From positions 2,965,693 through 3,029,692 of the forward strand of contig SAXG01000001.1 of NCBI GenBank assembly GCA_012932865.1: a stretch of 64,000 nt of DNA, written 5' to 3'. The notes under the pieces are model-generated. The model made no database searches. It worked only from the letters and a program-made list of their open reading frames with translations, and had not been told where the DNA came from. Source of the DNA: Amylostereum areolatum (Eukaryota; Basidiomycota; Agaricomycetes; Russulales; Stereaceae). A program made the translations under genes and the position numbers. Each line of letters begins with the position of its first letter. Positions within the stretch are counted from its first letter, which is position 1. This document shows positions 21,580-32,915 of this stretch, one piece after another.

Positions 21580-22428
21580 ATGCGGCGCGTCATAGATCCT
21601 CAAGGTACTCCATTTTCGATCATTCCGCGCCCCCCATCTGCTCACGCATCATCAGCAACACCTGCCGTCGACGATATCGACGTGGTCAGTGTCAGTGAGC
21701 AGGGCGAGGTTCCCCGGGTTCTCCTTACCCCCGTTTCGGACCCGCCCGCCGCCTACGTCGTCTTCCACGGCAAGCCGAGGGAGGACGGCGTCTATAGACA
21801 CATGTGAGACCAAGCCGTCCTTGCTCCATTCTCTGTCGCGCTGACCTGGTTGTTTACAGTGGGTTAGCTCTCGAAACAGTGCACGGCGTCCGCGGTCAGA
21901 ACTTTAAGAAGTATGGTTCGTATGCGTAAGCTCGCACTCAGGGAGCCCACCATTGTGGTCGCCTCTGCCCCCCCGCGGACCTTGCCCGTCGTACCTGTCG
22001 AGATCCGCAATCAAGACCGCATGCTCAACCGTGTCTCCCCCACGCCCCAACCCCACATCACCGGGCTCTCGTACTGGGTCGTTACTGATCACGTCGGTGG
22101 TGGCATCTTTCACAACTCGATGTTCTCCCGCTTTATTCCCTCGAGTCGCTAACTGATCAGTGCTTAGGGCCGCCATCACCGAGAGGTTTTAGACTGCTCT
22201 GCTGTCAGGTTCCGCGCACAGCAAGAAGCTTCACATTTCTTCTTCCAGGAGACGAAGCGTGAGGAAGAACTGCAAAATCGGCGTGAGGTATTTGGGTCTG
22301 ATGTTGACGACTTGCCCGACATGTGGAGGTGTGTATTGTATGCGTTGACCCAATGGTTTCCTATTGCCCCCCTCCATTACCTTGCTCGGTACGAGCTGGT
22401 TTCTGTATCCCGTAATGCGAGGCCATGA
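21580..22428 (+). pseudogene. Decayed paralogue of the viroplasmin-domain gene at 4683
   Basis: Exon 1 (21580-21803) encodes an N-terminal Ser/Pro-rich part and then AYVVFHGKPREDGVYRHM. Exon 2 starts at 21860 and gives GLALETVHGVRGQNFKKYGSYA, which completes the RNase H1 N-terminal-like fold. The frame then stops (TAA at about 21927). The second conserved block follows in another frame (PHITGLSYWVVTDHVGGG, IFHNS) and matches the 4683 gene, but the intervening 45 or so residues are missing. The C-terminal helix (FRAQQEASHFFFQETKREEE) also matches. One frame change and a short deletion therefore separate it from a working copy; a non-canonical intron is the alternative. Stop at 22426-22428 is tentative. 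Confidence 0.6.
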
Positions 22429-22911
22429 TTTTTAACATCACATGACTTTTCTGCTTACATCACCATCGGCGCTGCGTGATCTCCCTCTCTATTACTTACA
22501 TGTCCCTCGCTCATCGTAGTCGTAGTGGCCGAGTCGGGCAGCGGCGCGAGACACGCCAGCACCGATCCTCCCGCGGCGACACCGCCGGTCCAATCCCCGA
22601 GCTGGGACAGCGATCCCTTGGTGAAGATCGCCCAATTCGTCTTGAACGCGTCGAGATCGTCCGTCATCGCAGGTTCGCCTTCCTGCGAGAGAAGAGCCAG
22701 CTGAGCCTGCGAAGCGGAGAGCTTCTCTATAGGCTAGCTAGCGAGAGTTAGTCAGCGGCCGCGCGTAGAGCCGGAACGAAGGAAAGGCGAGACGCGTGGA
22801 GGAAATGAATTCCCACGGTCCTCGTCCTCTCCCTCCTCGTACCTGCTCTCCCGCGCTGGAGATTTTTCATCGTTCCGCTTCAAATTCTCCTTTTCTCGCC
22901 ATCTCTTCGAC
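22429..22911. other. Intergenic leader region
   Basis: No gene seen. The last 100 bp before ATG 22912 are pyrimidine-rich. A short minus ORF at 22455-22667 has no recognisable features. Confidence 0.35.
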
Positions 22912-23841
22912 ATGAGCGACTCAACAACGCCCTTGGGAACCAACACTCAAGCGCCTGCGTCTCTGACGCCGTCAAATGCACGAGGAACCGCTGATCATGC
23001 GGAACACGCAAGCGGGAGCGGTGGAACGAGTGGACGGCCGTACAGTGGCCAGGAACATGGGAGAGACGGATTAGGGGCAGGCGTTGCGGCGCAGGTGGAC
23101 ATCCAGCAACACGGGTTTCTAGCGGCAGCGGAACAAGCGAAAGCAGACGCTGAGTTACTCCCGTTGGCCCTCTATGCCAAAGCGTCGCCCCAGGAGCGCG
23201 CTGCCATGTGGCGCACGTTCAAGCAATACACCACTCAGTTGGCGCCCCCTTCCGTCAGCACGAGCAAGCCGTTATACTCCTTGGCGGATGAAGGGGACAG
23301 GGAGCTAGGTGCCGCGATAGGAATCCCGGATGCCATTCTCGTGCTCGCTAAGGCCGGCATTCGTCCCCCTCTCACCTTATTCACGGCAAGCGCTCTGAAG
23401 ACCATCATGCGCGACGGGCTCACTATGACGAAGAAGTATCGCACCCTCAAAGGCGATGTGCGCGTCCTCGACATCACAAGGTTCCCGGACGAGGCCGACT
23501 TAGATTTCGTGTCTTGGATGGACGCTTGGGGTGGTTATCTTAGGTTTCTCGCAGATCCGTCGATCACAGGAGCCGGCGTTCTCCAAAGGTGGGAAACGCA
23601 CTACCACGCGCTGATTTCAATGCCGGGCTTCAGCACCCCGGAGATCTTCGATGCGATCCTGAGGCATGACATCGAAGAGCGTGCGGCGTACCACGCAAAC
23701 CCGTTCAAGGCTGATTCGACGCAGTGGTGGATGCGCTTCGCGGCTATTCAACTCGACATACAGCGGCAGGAGCTTCAAGATGTGATGCGCGCGTCGGCGA
23801 ACAGCGCCTCGTATGATGATTTCTATACTTTGGGTTTCTAA
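22912..23841 (+). CDS. Gag-like protein of retroelement type, single exon
   Basis: 309 codons without introns, unlike the neighbouring genes. The N-terminal 60 residues are Ser/Gly/Thr-rich low complexity, followed by a helical region (AAEQAKADAELLPLALYAKA) and a compact C-terminal domain. That domain has DADLDFVSWMDAWGGYLRFL-like and LQRWETHYHALISMPGF motifs, then FDAILRHDIEERAAYHANPF. From memory this arrangement resembles capsid-like proteins encoded by fungal tyrosine-recombinase retroelements. The Gag ORF at 56464-58122 has a similar FERYQDAVTFVYPHRRDELA / VLNYDRAVRARV order. No zinc finger is present and no reverse transcriptase follows. It may be a truncated element or a domesticated Gag. 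Start ATG 22912 follows a pyrimidine-rich leader. Confidence 0.45.
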   Translation: MSDSTTPLGTNTQAPASLTPSNARGTADHAEHASGSGGTSGRPYSGQEHGRDGLGAGVAAQVDIQQHGFLAAAEQAKADAELLPLALYAKASPQERAAMWRTFKQYTTQLAPPSVSTSKPLYSLADEGDRELGAAIGIPDAILVLAKAGIRPPLTLFTASALKTIMRDGLTMTKKYRTLKGDVRVLDITRFPDEADLDFVSWMDAWGGYLRFLADPSITGAGVLQRWETHYHALISMPGFSTPEIFDAILRHDIEERAAYHANPFKADSTQWWMRFAAIQLDIQRQELQDVMRASANSASYDDFYTLGF

Positions 23842-23940
23842 TGCATATGCATACATTGACTGTGTTTATTCCTGCTTTCAGTGTACCACGAATCGAGGGG
23901 CCACTGTGCCATTATTTTTCAGCTCCAAGCTCGTATGAGC

Positions 23941-24930
23941 GAATCGTCGTTGCACGAGGCCGTCGTGCCATTCTTTCAACACCTTCATGCGGGGCCTTCG
24001 TGCCAGCTTTATACGCCTTCGTGTCGGGCCTTCGTAACAATCCTTTCACCGCCTTTGTGCGGGGCTTTCGTGCCGTCTTTATACGCCTTCGCGCGTGGCC
24101 TTCGTGCCATTTTCTTCTACGCCTTCGTGCGGGGCCTTTCGTGCCATTTTTCTCTTACGCCTTTCGTGCGAGGCCGTCGTGCCCTTTATTCTCAACGCCA
24201 TCGTGCGTGGCCGTCGCGCCATTTCCTTTCTCAACGCCATCGTGCGAGGCCGTCGTGCCATTTGTTTATTTTTAACGCCGTCGTGCGGGGCTGTCATGCC
24301 TTTCTCATGCGCCGTCGTGCGCGGCCGTCGTGCCAGGTGCTCATACGCCGTCGTGCGTGGCCGTCGTGCCAGGTTTCATGCGTCGTCGTACGCGGCCTTC
24401 GTGCCTGGTGCTCATGCGTCGTCGAACGCGGCCGTCGTGCCAGGTGCTCATACGCCGTCGTGCGTGGCCGTCGTGCCAGGTTTCATGCGTCGTCGTACGT
24501 GGCCGTCGTGCCATTTTCACGCAACGTCGTGCGCGGCCGTCGTGCCAATTTTCATGCGTCATGATTTCATGCGTCATCGTGCGCGGCCGTCGGGCCAGGT
24601 TTCGTGTGCCGCCAGACGCAGCCTTTGTGCCATTCTCAGGCGCTGTCGCGTGCGGCCGTTGTGCACGGCCATTGTGCCACTTCTTATACACCGGCGTGCG
24701 TGGCCGTTATGCCATTTCGCATGCGCCGACGTGAGTGATTATTGCGCTGATTTCTCGTGTGTCTATGTGCGGGGCCGTCATGCATTTGTTTCCAGCACCG
24801 TCCGGTGTGCCGTCTTTCCCTGTGTGCTGATGTGTATGGCTGTCGGGCCAATTATTCTCTTACGTTGATGTGTTGGGTTAGCTGATTATTATTTTCTTCA
24901 GATACCGATGTGGGGGGCCGATGTGCCATT
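23941..24930. repeat. GC-rich minisatellite, unit about 36 bp
   Basis: At least 20 degenerate copies share the core GTGCG(T/A/C/G)GGCCGTCGTGCCA followed by a T-rich spacer and ATGCGTCGTC. Spacing is about 36-38 bp. The repeats are most regular between 24170 and 24600 and decay on both sides. Reading frames up to about 250 codons are open only because of the repeat (AVVRGRRAR-type peptides). The array begins about 100 bp after the stop of the Gag-like ORF. Confidence 0.9.
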
Positions 24931-27053
24931 CCATTCTCAGGCCGAGGTACATCATTTTCATTAGGTGGACGTGAGCGGCCGACAGGTCGGGGGGACCGTC
25001 GTGCTATGCATTTTCAATGTCGACATGGCTGGCCGCCGCGCGTTTCCCTTGGTTTAGAGCCGCCGTTTGGGTATCACTCTTGGGACCTTTCCCTTCACAC
25101 ACCTACACTACGCAGATCTTTCGGACCATCCAATACGGAATCCCTTCATGTGGGGTCTATGTGTTAATTTCTTTTGATTCAGCATCCTCGCGCGTGGCCT
25201 GCATGCCTTTGCCTTTGATTTCTAGCTATCGTGTTGCGAGGATGTGCAAGACTGTTTTACTCAACTAGATGGTAGGTGGCTGGACAGTTCCTTTCCGTGT
25301 ACTTAGAAGGCCCCTTATGTGGGCCGTCGTAACTCGTTTAGATTGCTCATATCAATTATTGTCGGTCGGAGTTCCATTCCTTCGTTTTGGTCCCTCTTTC
25401 TTTTGATAGCGCGTTGTTGAGTTGCGCGGGTGAGCTGCGCGCTCTGGTGTGGGGTGCGAGTTTTCGGGGGTCCGAATCTCGGTTGTGAGCTGCGCTTTGT
25501 TGGGGGTTTCTCGGTTCGTTTCCCCGAACTGAGATCTCTCAGTTCTCTTGCTGCTCGAAGTTGGTAGACCGCTGGAATTCGGGTCGTTTCGCATGCATGC
25601 GTTTCGTACCCTTTTCCCCGCGCGCACATCTCGGATTTCGAGAGACGCGTCGGTTGCACGTGGGAGTTCGGCATTTCCCGCACTTTCCCATCACGTGCTT
25701 TCCCGCGGTCCACCACTTCCACACCCCACACCCACAAACTAATAGATAACACTGAGTTTGAAACTCATATCGTTATCTTGTTTGATGGTCTCTTTTCTCC
25801 CTCTGTTTTCATTTCCGTCCGCCCCAGAACACGAGACTAACTAGCTTGCGTTGGCACTCGGCGGGGAGTGGCATGACGTGCTTGGCCTGCAGGTCGACAT
25901 TGTCCTTCACGATGCGAGCACTGCATCGAAGACCCATCACAATACGACCTGTGCATCGCGTTATCGAGGTGAGTGCCCGCCGACTGTTTGTTCGCGTGCG
26001 ATACTGACCGTAATTGAGGTCAGCGCTCTCTGCCTTTGAGCACATGCGTTCTGGGGCCAGGCGGCATGGTGTGGACGTCCCGTTTCTCTTCTCCGGATTT
26101 GTGTTTCGTTCGATAGGTTCGTCTTGCCGCAGGCTGGGACATGCATGATAGGTTAATAGGTCTGCCAGATGCTCTACGCCGCCCGGACAGTGAATCTCAG
26201 GACTGCTCAAGGGTGATATATGAACGGCAAGCGCACGGTGCCGTCCACGGCTATGTCGCCATCCATTTGACCCCCAACGTTCCGATACAGATTGTCTCTC
26301 GGTGAGCATTATGTTACCGTTCCCCCGGCCGAGGCAATGCTGACTTCCCGTGCAGAGTGCATGTACCCTCCATGTACTTGTGCCGTTCGTGATTACTCCT
26401 CCCCTTCCGCGAGTTCGTAGAGTAGGCCTCGCGGAGTTGGACGCGTACATGTCTCAATACTTGGCCCGGGTTAATGTGCCATCCTTGGATCTGTCTCAGT
26501 ACTGTACAGTTGCACCGTTGTCGCGTAATTAGTAAAGATGCATTCATCTGCCCAAGCCCCTTCGCATTCGACGGCGGGGCACCGAGCCGCGAGCCGAGCA
26601 AGGTTAGAGGCCGCCCTCACTACATGATGTACTTGTGTGATGATCCTCCTTAGATAGCTACACGAGCGCCCTTACAAAATAACTTTGATTGACCCGAGTT
26701 TCCGCATCAGGCTTGACCTGGGGCCCTCGAACATTAAGACACATTGCATTAAAGTAGAGTATGCAAAAGAGGTGATAGTACACAAGAAAAGGACTATACA
26801 CAAGAAATAGATCGTACACGAGCACAACAATATAGCGACGGCAAGCGATGACAACTTACAAGAGGCGATGGCGACAAGATGCGAGACTTGCACAACATGA
26901 AAGCATGTGGGAGAGGGCGACTGGGGAGCAAGTGGGAAGACAGCGGAGACAGCGGAAGACGGTAAGAGCAACATAACGTACACACAAGACGAAGGTCGTA
27001 GCCAACTAAGGATATGTCTGCGTTATCAAGAAGCCTGGATGTACTTGCCACCC
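24931..27053. other. Gene-poor region
   Basis: Over 2 kb without a supported gene. Several ORFs of 60-210 codons overlap on both strands with no protein-like features. The minus ORF 25809-26450 is the longest, but its composition does not suggest a real protein. Confidence 0.4.
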
Positions 27054-28365
27054 TTAAACCTCAATGCTCGTGAGCACGTTCTTGCGCCGCAGCTCGACAT
27101 ACCCATGGAGGGCATCCTGGTAGCTGTCGAAGCCGTAGCAGTAGCCTGTCTTTTTGTGCGGCAGCAAGTCCTCCCTGGAAAAAGAGTGAGCACATCAATC
27201 GGAACTTTGACGGTGCTACGCACCAACACTTGAAGATCCCCGGCTTGAGGCCCTTCACCAAGACGTACCAAGGGCTACGGTGCGCCCCGCCCGATGGCGT
27301 GTCATCCGGGAGGTTCTCGGGAGTAAAGGACGATCCTTGGGAGGCGCTCGGAGTCCACGCGGTGGGAGGCAAGGTGGTGAGTCTGGAAGGACCCTGTACT
27401 ACCTCGAGGTTTGCGATGATGAGGAAGGATTTGGCGGACCGCGAAGCAGGGCTGGCCGGACTCGTTTGGGGGAACGGGGTTGGCGAGTTCGCCTGGATGC
27501 TGCTCTTAGGGAGGCTCGTAGGCTGCGACCACTGGGAGAACGCCATGCCCTGCAAGCCGAACGGCGTCACGGGCTGGGAAGCCAAAGTTTTCTTCGGGGT
27601 TGCAGGTGCTGCGCGCAGGTCGACCGTGCTCAAATCTTGAGAGAGAGCATCCAGGATTGGTGTAGCCTTGTGAGACGCCGCGAAGGACAACGGTCCGGCC
27701 TTGTCCTTGTAAACTGTCGTGTGATACCCATACAACTCCACGAGCTGATCGTGCTAAGTGTAAACCGGTCAGCTGAGATTGCAAGCAGGCGTCAGATGTA
27801 GAATTAACCTGTATCACCGGCATGAGACCCATCGCCTGAACCTTCCCCGCTCTCTGAGCCCAGCGATAAGACTCCCTTGCCGCTGCTGGCGTCGCCTTTT
27901 TCTTCACTTGATAACCATAGCCGATCCCGAGAATTCGGTTGTACGCAGTTTCTCTAACGCAATAGACGTTAGCAATACACTCGCTCTACATATATATAAC
28001 GTACCTCGAACACGGGCCAGTTTCATAGCCTCGCTTGACCACGAAGAGCGGGCGCTCGTCTTTGTCGTCGTCCCAGTCGACACCTTCATCAGAGCTTGTG
28101 TCGGGCTCGTCTTCTCGGGCATCGTTGGTTGGCGCATGCACGGCGAGCATAGAGGATCCGTGAGCTGTAGTTGGCCTGGCTGTAGTTGGCCTGGCTGGTA
28201 GGTAACGAACCGGGCGCTCGCCATCCGCAGGGCTGCAAGGAGTCGTCGAACTTCTGGTCGGCTGCTTTCCTGCGAGATGTTCAAATATCGATTAATAGAC
28301 GGTGAGAGGCACAATAACTAACTTTTGATGTTTGAGTTGCCGGTATCTCCGTCGATCAGTTGCAT
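27054..28365 (-). CDS. Five-exon gene with C-terminal viroplasmin-like domain
   Basis: I could join five exons in frame, from ATG 28365 to TAA 27054-27056. The N-terminal part is basic and Thr/Pro-rich, with two tandem ARPTT repeats. An acidic segment follows (DEGVDWDDDKDERPLFVVKR). The middle has a conserved-looking block (TAYNRILGIGYGYQVKKKA, then YRWAQRAGKVQAMGLMPVIQ, HDQLVELYGYHTTVYKDKAG), and the linker is Pro/Ser-rich. The last 60 residues, SPWYVLVKGLKPGIFKCW, then GYCYGFDSYQDALHGYVEL, have the strand-loop-strand-helix order of the RNase H1 N-terminal/viroplasmin fold (compare YxVxxGxxPGIYxxW). Introns are 45-60 bp with GTACGT/GTGCGT-type donors. No catalytic domain is present. A nucleic-acid-binding role is inferred; the domain match is weaker than in the 4683 gene. 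Confidence 0.6.
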
Positions 28366-28708
28366 CTTGCGTGTCAGCGGGGTGTGTGGGTTGGTGGTGT
28401 GGGAAGAAGACCGGGGTCCGGCGGTATGTACTTATTCAATGTATTTATCGACCCCACAATGAGTCACATGCTCTATTGGAACTTAGGCTCGGAACCAGCC
28501 GTTGCATTTAAGCTCCGCTACACCGCCTCTAATGGGGGGTTGGGGGGGGGGCCGGTGCTCGAAGAAGCGGCGGGAACTTGGAAGGAGTCTGCTACGCTAC
28601 TTAGTACCCAAAGTATGACATCATGGGAAGATGTCACATGTCAACGTTCAAACGCGACGTCGACCCGGGCCTATACATACTTAATGTCCTTGTAATTACG
28701 TCCTACGT
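28366..28708. other. Intergenic region
   Basis: No gene seen. It includes a G-rich tract at 28537-28550. Probably holds the promoter of the minus-strand gene at 27054-28365. Confidence 0.35.
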
Positions 28709-28860
28709 CGCGAGTTTGAGACTCGCGCCAGGCGGGATTTTTCCAGCGTTGGCCCCTACCTCCCCACCCTCGCCTCAGATCCTTCGTCGTCAAAAGTGCC
28801 CTCTTTGGTTGGCCTCTACCGCCTCTTCATCGCTCGCGTTAACTCGTCGAGTGATCTCCT
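28705..28860 (+). pseudogene. Partial duplicate of the cyclin gene
   Basis: The stretch encodes REFETRARRDFSSVGPYLPT, then LASDPSS, in the same direction as the cyclin gene. It is nearly identical to the cyclin's codons at 29668-29760 (REFETRVRRDFSS, LASDPSPTN). It then continues differently (LVGLYRLFIARVNSS) and ends at a GTGGGT donor near 28866. It contains no cyclin box. It is best read as the remnant of a tandem duplication of the cyclin locus. Confidence 0.7.
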
Positions 28861-28995
28861 TCAGGTGGGTACCCCCTGTCCCCCCCTTCCCCTTCGACCG
28901 GCGCTGGTCCGTAAAAAGGACTGGCGGTTAGTGGCTAAGGTCCAGTTCTGACAGACCTATCTTGCCTGCTATTCCTCCCCGTCGCCCTTAAGACT

Positions 28996-29139
28996 AACCC
29001 CCCTTCCCAGCCTTCCTTTCCCCGTTTCCACCCCGCTGTCACTCCTCCTCCTCCTCCTCCTCCGAAAAACCCCCCTTCCCAGCCTTCCTTTCCCCGTTTC
29101 CACCCCGCTGTCACTCCTCCTCCTCCTCCTCCTCCGAAA
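28996..29139 (+). repeat. 72-bp tandem duplication in the cyclin 5' leader
   Basis: Two adjacent 72-bp units (28996-29067 and 29068-29139) are essentially identical. Each holds CCCAGCCTTCCTTTCCCCG and a (TCC)n run. The second unit ends directly at the cyclin ATG, so the duplication doubles the leader or core promoter. Confidence 0.88.
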
Positions 29140-30278
29140 ATGGCACCCCGCCATCAACCTTCGGTGTGTATCCCCTCCTCATCTCTTCCCTCTCCACGTT
29201 CTCACTTCTTCTCCTCAAGTCATCCAGTGACGGGTCACAGGATCCCTTCTACGGCCAGGAGCGAGTCGCAATACTTTGCGCCCGCTTCGTCTACCACTTA
29301 TTCCCCTGCCCCAAGTATCCTCCCGCAGGATCCGCCACCACCACCGCCGTTCCCAGTCCAAGTCTCGACATTTTCATCGCCTACGCCCTGCACAGAACGA
29401 AGCTACATTCCTCCGTCACTTTCGCTGCCCTCTACCTCCTTCAGCGCCTTAAAGCCCGTTTCCCCGCCGCCAATGGCTCATCGGGCCATCGCCTCTTCAT
29501 TTCCGTGTTCATGCTCGCCGCAAAGATCATCTGCGACAACGCGTACTCGAACAAGTCTTGGTACTCCGCTGCACAGAGCATGTTAGCACTGCGCGAGATC
29601 AACCAAATGGAGCGGGAAATGTGCTCGTACCTCGAGTGGCAACTAAACGTCGATCCCACCGTCTTACGCGAGTTTGAGACTCGCGTCAGGCGGGACTTTT
29701 CCAGCATCGGTCCCTACCCCCCTTTCCTCCCCACCCTCGCCTCAGATCCTTCGCCGACAAACCCCACCTTTTCCGGCTCGTCAATACCTTCCGCCTCCTT
29801 CCCCTCTTCCTCCTCGGCTTCCTCGACGGCGTCCACATCTTCAGTTCCCGTCACAATCCCATACCCTACAGTCCCATCACCAGCCGTCTACACCCTCCCC
29901 CCTCCCTCTTCAATGCCGTCGCCGTCGTTTTCGCCTAGCACTCCCGAATCATCTCACTCCACATTGACATCCCCTGCCTCCTCCATCTCGCCCCCCACCC
30001 CTCCCGACACCACTCCCGGCTACGACGTCAAGATCGTCGGTGGCAAGCCTCGCGGCTATTCTCGCTACGGCACAAGCAACGAGAGCCGACGATCAAGTCA
30101 CGCTTCGCTCGACGCCGCTTACGCACAGGACTCGAGGTCGTACGGGTACCAGCATGGTGACGCAATCCTGGCCTGCGCGGCGAAGAAGCAGTTTCCCTCA
30201 CGCGCGGCTGCTCACGCTCATTCGACAGGCAAGGCGGGCAAAGACACGTTCGCTTTTGCTACGCGGACTGTCTGGTAG
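29140..30278 (+). CDS. Pho80/Pcl-type cyclin
   Basis: Exon 1 (29140-29163) and exon 2 (29220-30278) are separated by a 56-bp intron and join in frame. Residues about 50-165 form a PREG1/Pcl-type cyclin box: FIAYALHRTKLHSSVTFAAL, YLLQRLKARFP, GHRLFISVFMLAAKIICDNA, YSNKSWYSAAQSMLALREIN, QMEREMCSYLEWQLNV. Such cyclins bind Pho85-type kinases and act in nutrient signalling, polarity or cell-cycle entry. The C-terminal half is Ser/Pro-rich low complexity, as usual in fungal Pcl cyclins, ending KKQFPSRAAAHAHS. Length (about 360 residues) is normal. ATG 29140 is preferred over the in-intron ATG at 29166 because splicing gives the continuous N-terminus DGSQDPFYGQERVAILCARF. Confidence 0.9.
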
Positions 30279-31468
30279 AGTTCTCCCGCCCCCCCATGGT
30301 TTGTTGTCTTGGTACCGTGCTCTCATCTTCCGTCTTATTTCTTTTGTTGCATGATTTATGATCAGCATGGTCATTTCTTGTTTCTTGTTAGTACTCGACA
30401 AGCGCCGCCTACGCGCAGCCTTCACCTCGGCACGCGTGGCTATAGTATGTATGTGCTAAATGTACACTCCGAGCAGACACCGCCCTCCACGTCGGCGTCC
30501 GTACTCCGAAGTCCGAATAACTATTCTTCTCCACCGTCATGTCTCATCGTGTCCTATCCTCATTTCCCTCCACCCTAGCGTGTTTTCTCCTCTTTTCGTC
30601 GCATCCACCCACTTCGACTTGAAACCCGTATGGGTTACGGCTCCTTTGTAACAGCATATCGGGATTGTCCTCGATTGGTGGTTTGCTCGGCATCACAGCG
30701 TACTAAAGCCCTTTATTGAGGTCGGCGTCCGGCGCTGGGTGCGTATGTCGCTTCTATCTGGATTCGGCTGTTCCGAGCTTACGTCTTCCCTCGTCTTTCA
30801 GGGAACATTTCTGGCTGTGTTCCGCTAACTCTTTCAGACAGGGTTACGCCGGCTTCGGAGTACTGACACTATACGGATCCTCAGGCGCTCCGACCTCGAC
30901 ATCCTGCTTACTACCCAGACCAATAAAATTCCCGCAGTCACCATGCGCGGGGTCCAGCTCGCCCAGTTGCCCAATGGTGCGTTCGGTTATGGTAGAACTT
31001 CGCTCGATGCTGAGTACACGTCTTATCCAACCTCACAAACATCATTTCTCCCGTCTCTCGTGCATCCTCCTTCTTGCCTCACTCCCGCATCCATTACAAC
31101 CAAACTTACAGGTGACAACAACACTATCTTCTCCCCCTCGCCCTTCGACCCGCCCTCATCAACCCAACGTTTAATCTGGCTGTCGTGGTCGACGCGATCG
31201 GGTTTGCACACGCGTGGGTCGGCGTGCCCCCGTCGAAAACGGACCCTGGACGTGCGGTTAAAGATGCGGAGGACGGTAGAGGAATGAGGATGGGAGGTGA
31301 ACATGGTGACGATGTTGGAGAAAATGGAGGCAGGTGGACTTTAGAATAAGAATGGGGAGTTTGCTTGAGAGAGTACACCGGACAGATTCGAATTTTCGCT
31401 ACAGGAGAAAGGGGGTGGTCAAGATATGGGCAGGGCGGGAACGCAGCACCTTGCGTGCTCGTGAAAAA
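30279..31468. other. Intergenic region, possible small exon
   Basis: A plus-strand exon-like stretch at 30840-30990 (SDLDILLTTQTNKIPAVTMR, then GVQLAQLPNGAFGYGR) has protein-like composition, but no flanking exons could be joined. The rest shows nothing. Confidence 0.3.
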
Positions 31469-32915
31469 TCATGTCAGTACATCGTAAATGAAACCCGTGC
31501 TACGGTCAACTAAGGTTCTTAACCTAGAGGGGACAAGGGCGGTGGAAGAGGAGTGACCTTTGAGATACGTACAACTCAGGAGATATGTAAACGAGGTCCA
31601 CCCTGGGTCTACGACGAGGCACCGAAGGGAGACGAATGGTCGTAGGTCGCCATGCCAATCCGAATAGCGCCACCCTCCGCGAGGGATCTCCATCGCGAGC
31701 GTCTCAATACCTTCACACACCTCGACAAGTAGCAGTTTCCCTGCAGTCCGCCAAGTGACTTGACTTGGCCCTGCGATGACAACCTGACCGTAATGCCCGT
31801 CCACGGGGCGAGCATCCCATGCGGGATCCGGATCCAAACACACACAAATGCAGCCGGTTTTTTTGTGGGAGGCCACGTCCATATAGCGCCAACGCGTTCC
31901 ACAGCGATGGAAGGCACGGGCTGTCATAACAATGAGTATTATCCAAAGATGTCATGAGACAATGTTAACGCCTACTTATTGCCTTCACAGCGGCGACGAC
32001 ATAATCTTCGGAGTCCTTAGGCACTGGCAGATCGGCGCAAACATCAACATCGACCATGCATGATGCGTGGAGCTCGAAAGAGGGAAGAAACCCCAGTACG
32101 AAAGCAGATGCCCCTGACAGCTTCAGTGACCCCAAAGAATGCAGTTGTAACGGGGGCCAGGGGAAAGGACAGTTGAACGATGTTGCATTGACGCAGATGT
32201 CCATGTCTTCTAGCGCCATACACCCCCGTAGAGAAGAAATCATCTCGCAAGCGGGAAATATGGTTTCGAGGTTATTGATGACCAAATGAAATGACCGTAG
32301 AGACTTTGCTGAAAAGGGGAAGAACACGCTGTGGGATGTGAAGGAACGGAGGGACGGAAAGGAGACCGGCCTGTCGCCGCCGCCAATGAAGACTTCGCTG
32401 CCCCGACCTGGCTTGTAGTGTTGCAGGGAAAGCGATTGAAGGAGAGGCGTGCCCGAGTCGGCCAACAGACGACGGTGAACCGTCGAAGTATCGCATTTGA
32501 CGGCGATCATCCCGGCGTAAGGGAGGTATTCAAGTTGGGCAGCTAGGCGACGACGATCTTGGGCAGGGCTTAGACTGGGACAATAAGGATGTTCAATGGA
32601 GAGAGAGTGATTATGCGCGCGGGAAAAGAACAGAGCCTGCCGCCCAGGGATGCATGAGAAGTTGGTCGCCCATAACTCCCCGCACCGAATGGCAGCATCC
32701 CTCCACGACACACAAACGGCGGTGACCTGTAACCAACCTTTCGAGGGGGGGAACGCGTTGGGTCGGATTGGGGAGATCTTCTGCGCATGAACGAATATCC
32801 TGCACAAAAGTTCGGGAGGGAGGATTTGGGCAAGGGATGGTCGAATGAAAGTGACGGAACGCAGATCGTCGGCCAAAGAATTGACGATTTGGATGGCAGT
32901 GTCTACGAGAGACAC
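31469..32915 (-). CDS. F-box protein
   Basis: Exon 1 (32915-31976) encodes an N-terminal F-box at residues about 28-75: LPPELLCRIFVHAQ, then WLQVTAVCVSWRDAAIRCGE, LWATNF. A long variable region of leucine-rich-repeat-like segments follows (SLRSFHLVINNLETIFPACE, LQLHSLGSLKLSGASAF). This is the standard layout of the very large mushroom F-box family, which recruits substrates to SCF ubiquitin ligases through Skp1. Intron 31921-31975 joins in frame to exon 2 (HRCGTRWRYMDVASHKKTG ... GGWRYSDWHGDLRPFVSLR). The last junction, near 31580, and the stop are uncertain; 31469 is the end of the open frame. Skp1 binding is from family knowledge; the substrate is unknown. Confidence 0.8.

Noticed and set aside
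23881..24868. ORFs of 227 and 257 codons over the 36-bp minisatellite
   Set aside because: Arg/Val-rich repeated peptides arise in several frames at once, so this is repeat structure and not a coding choice.
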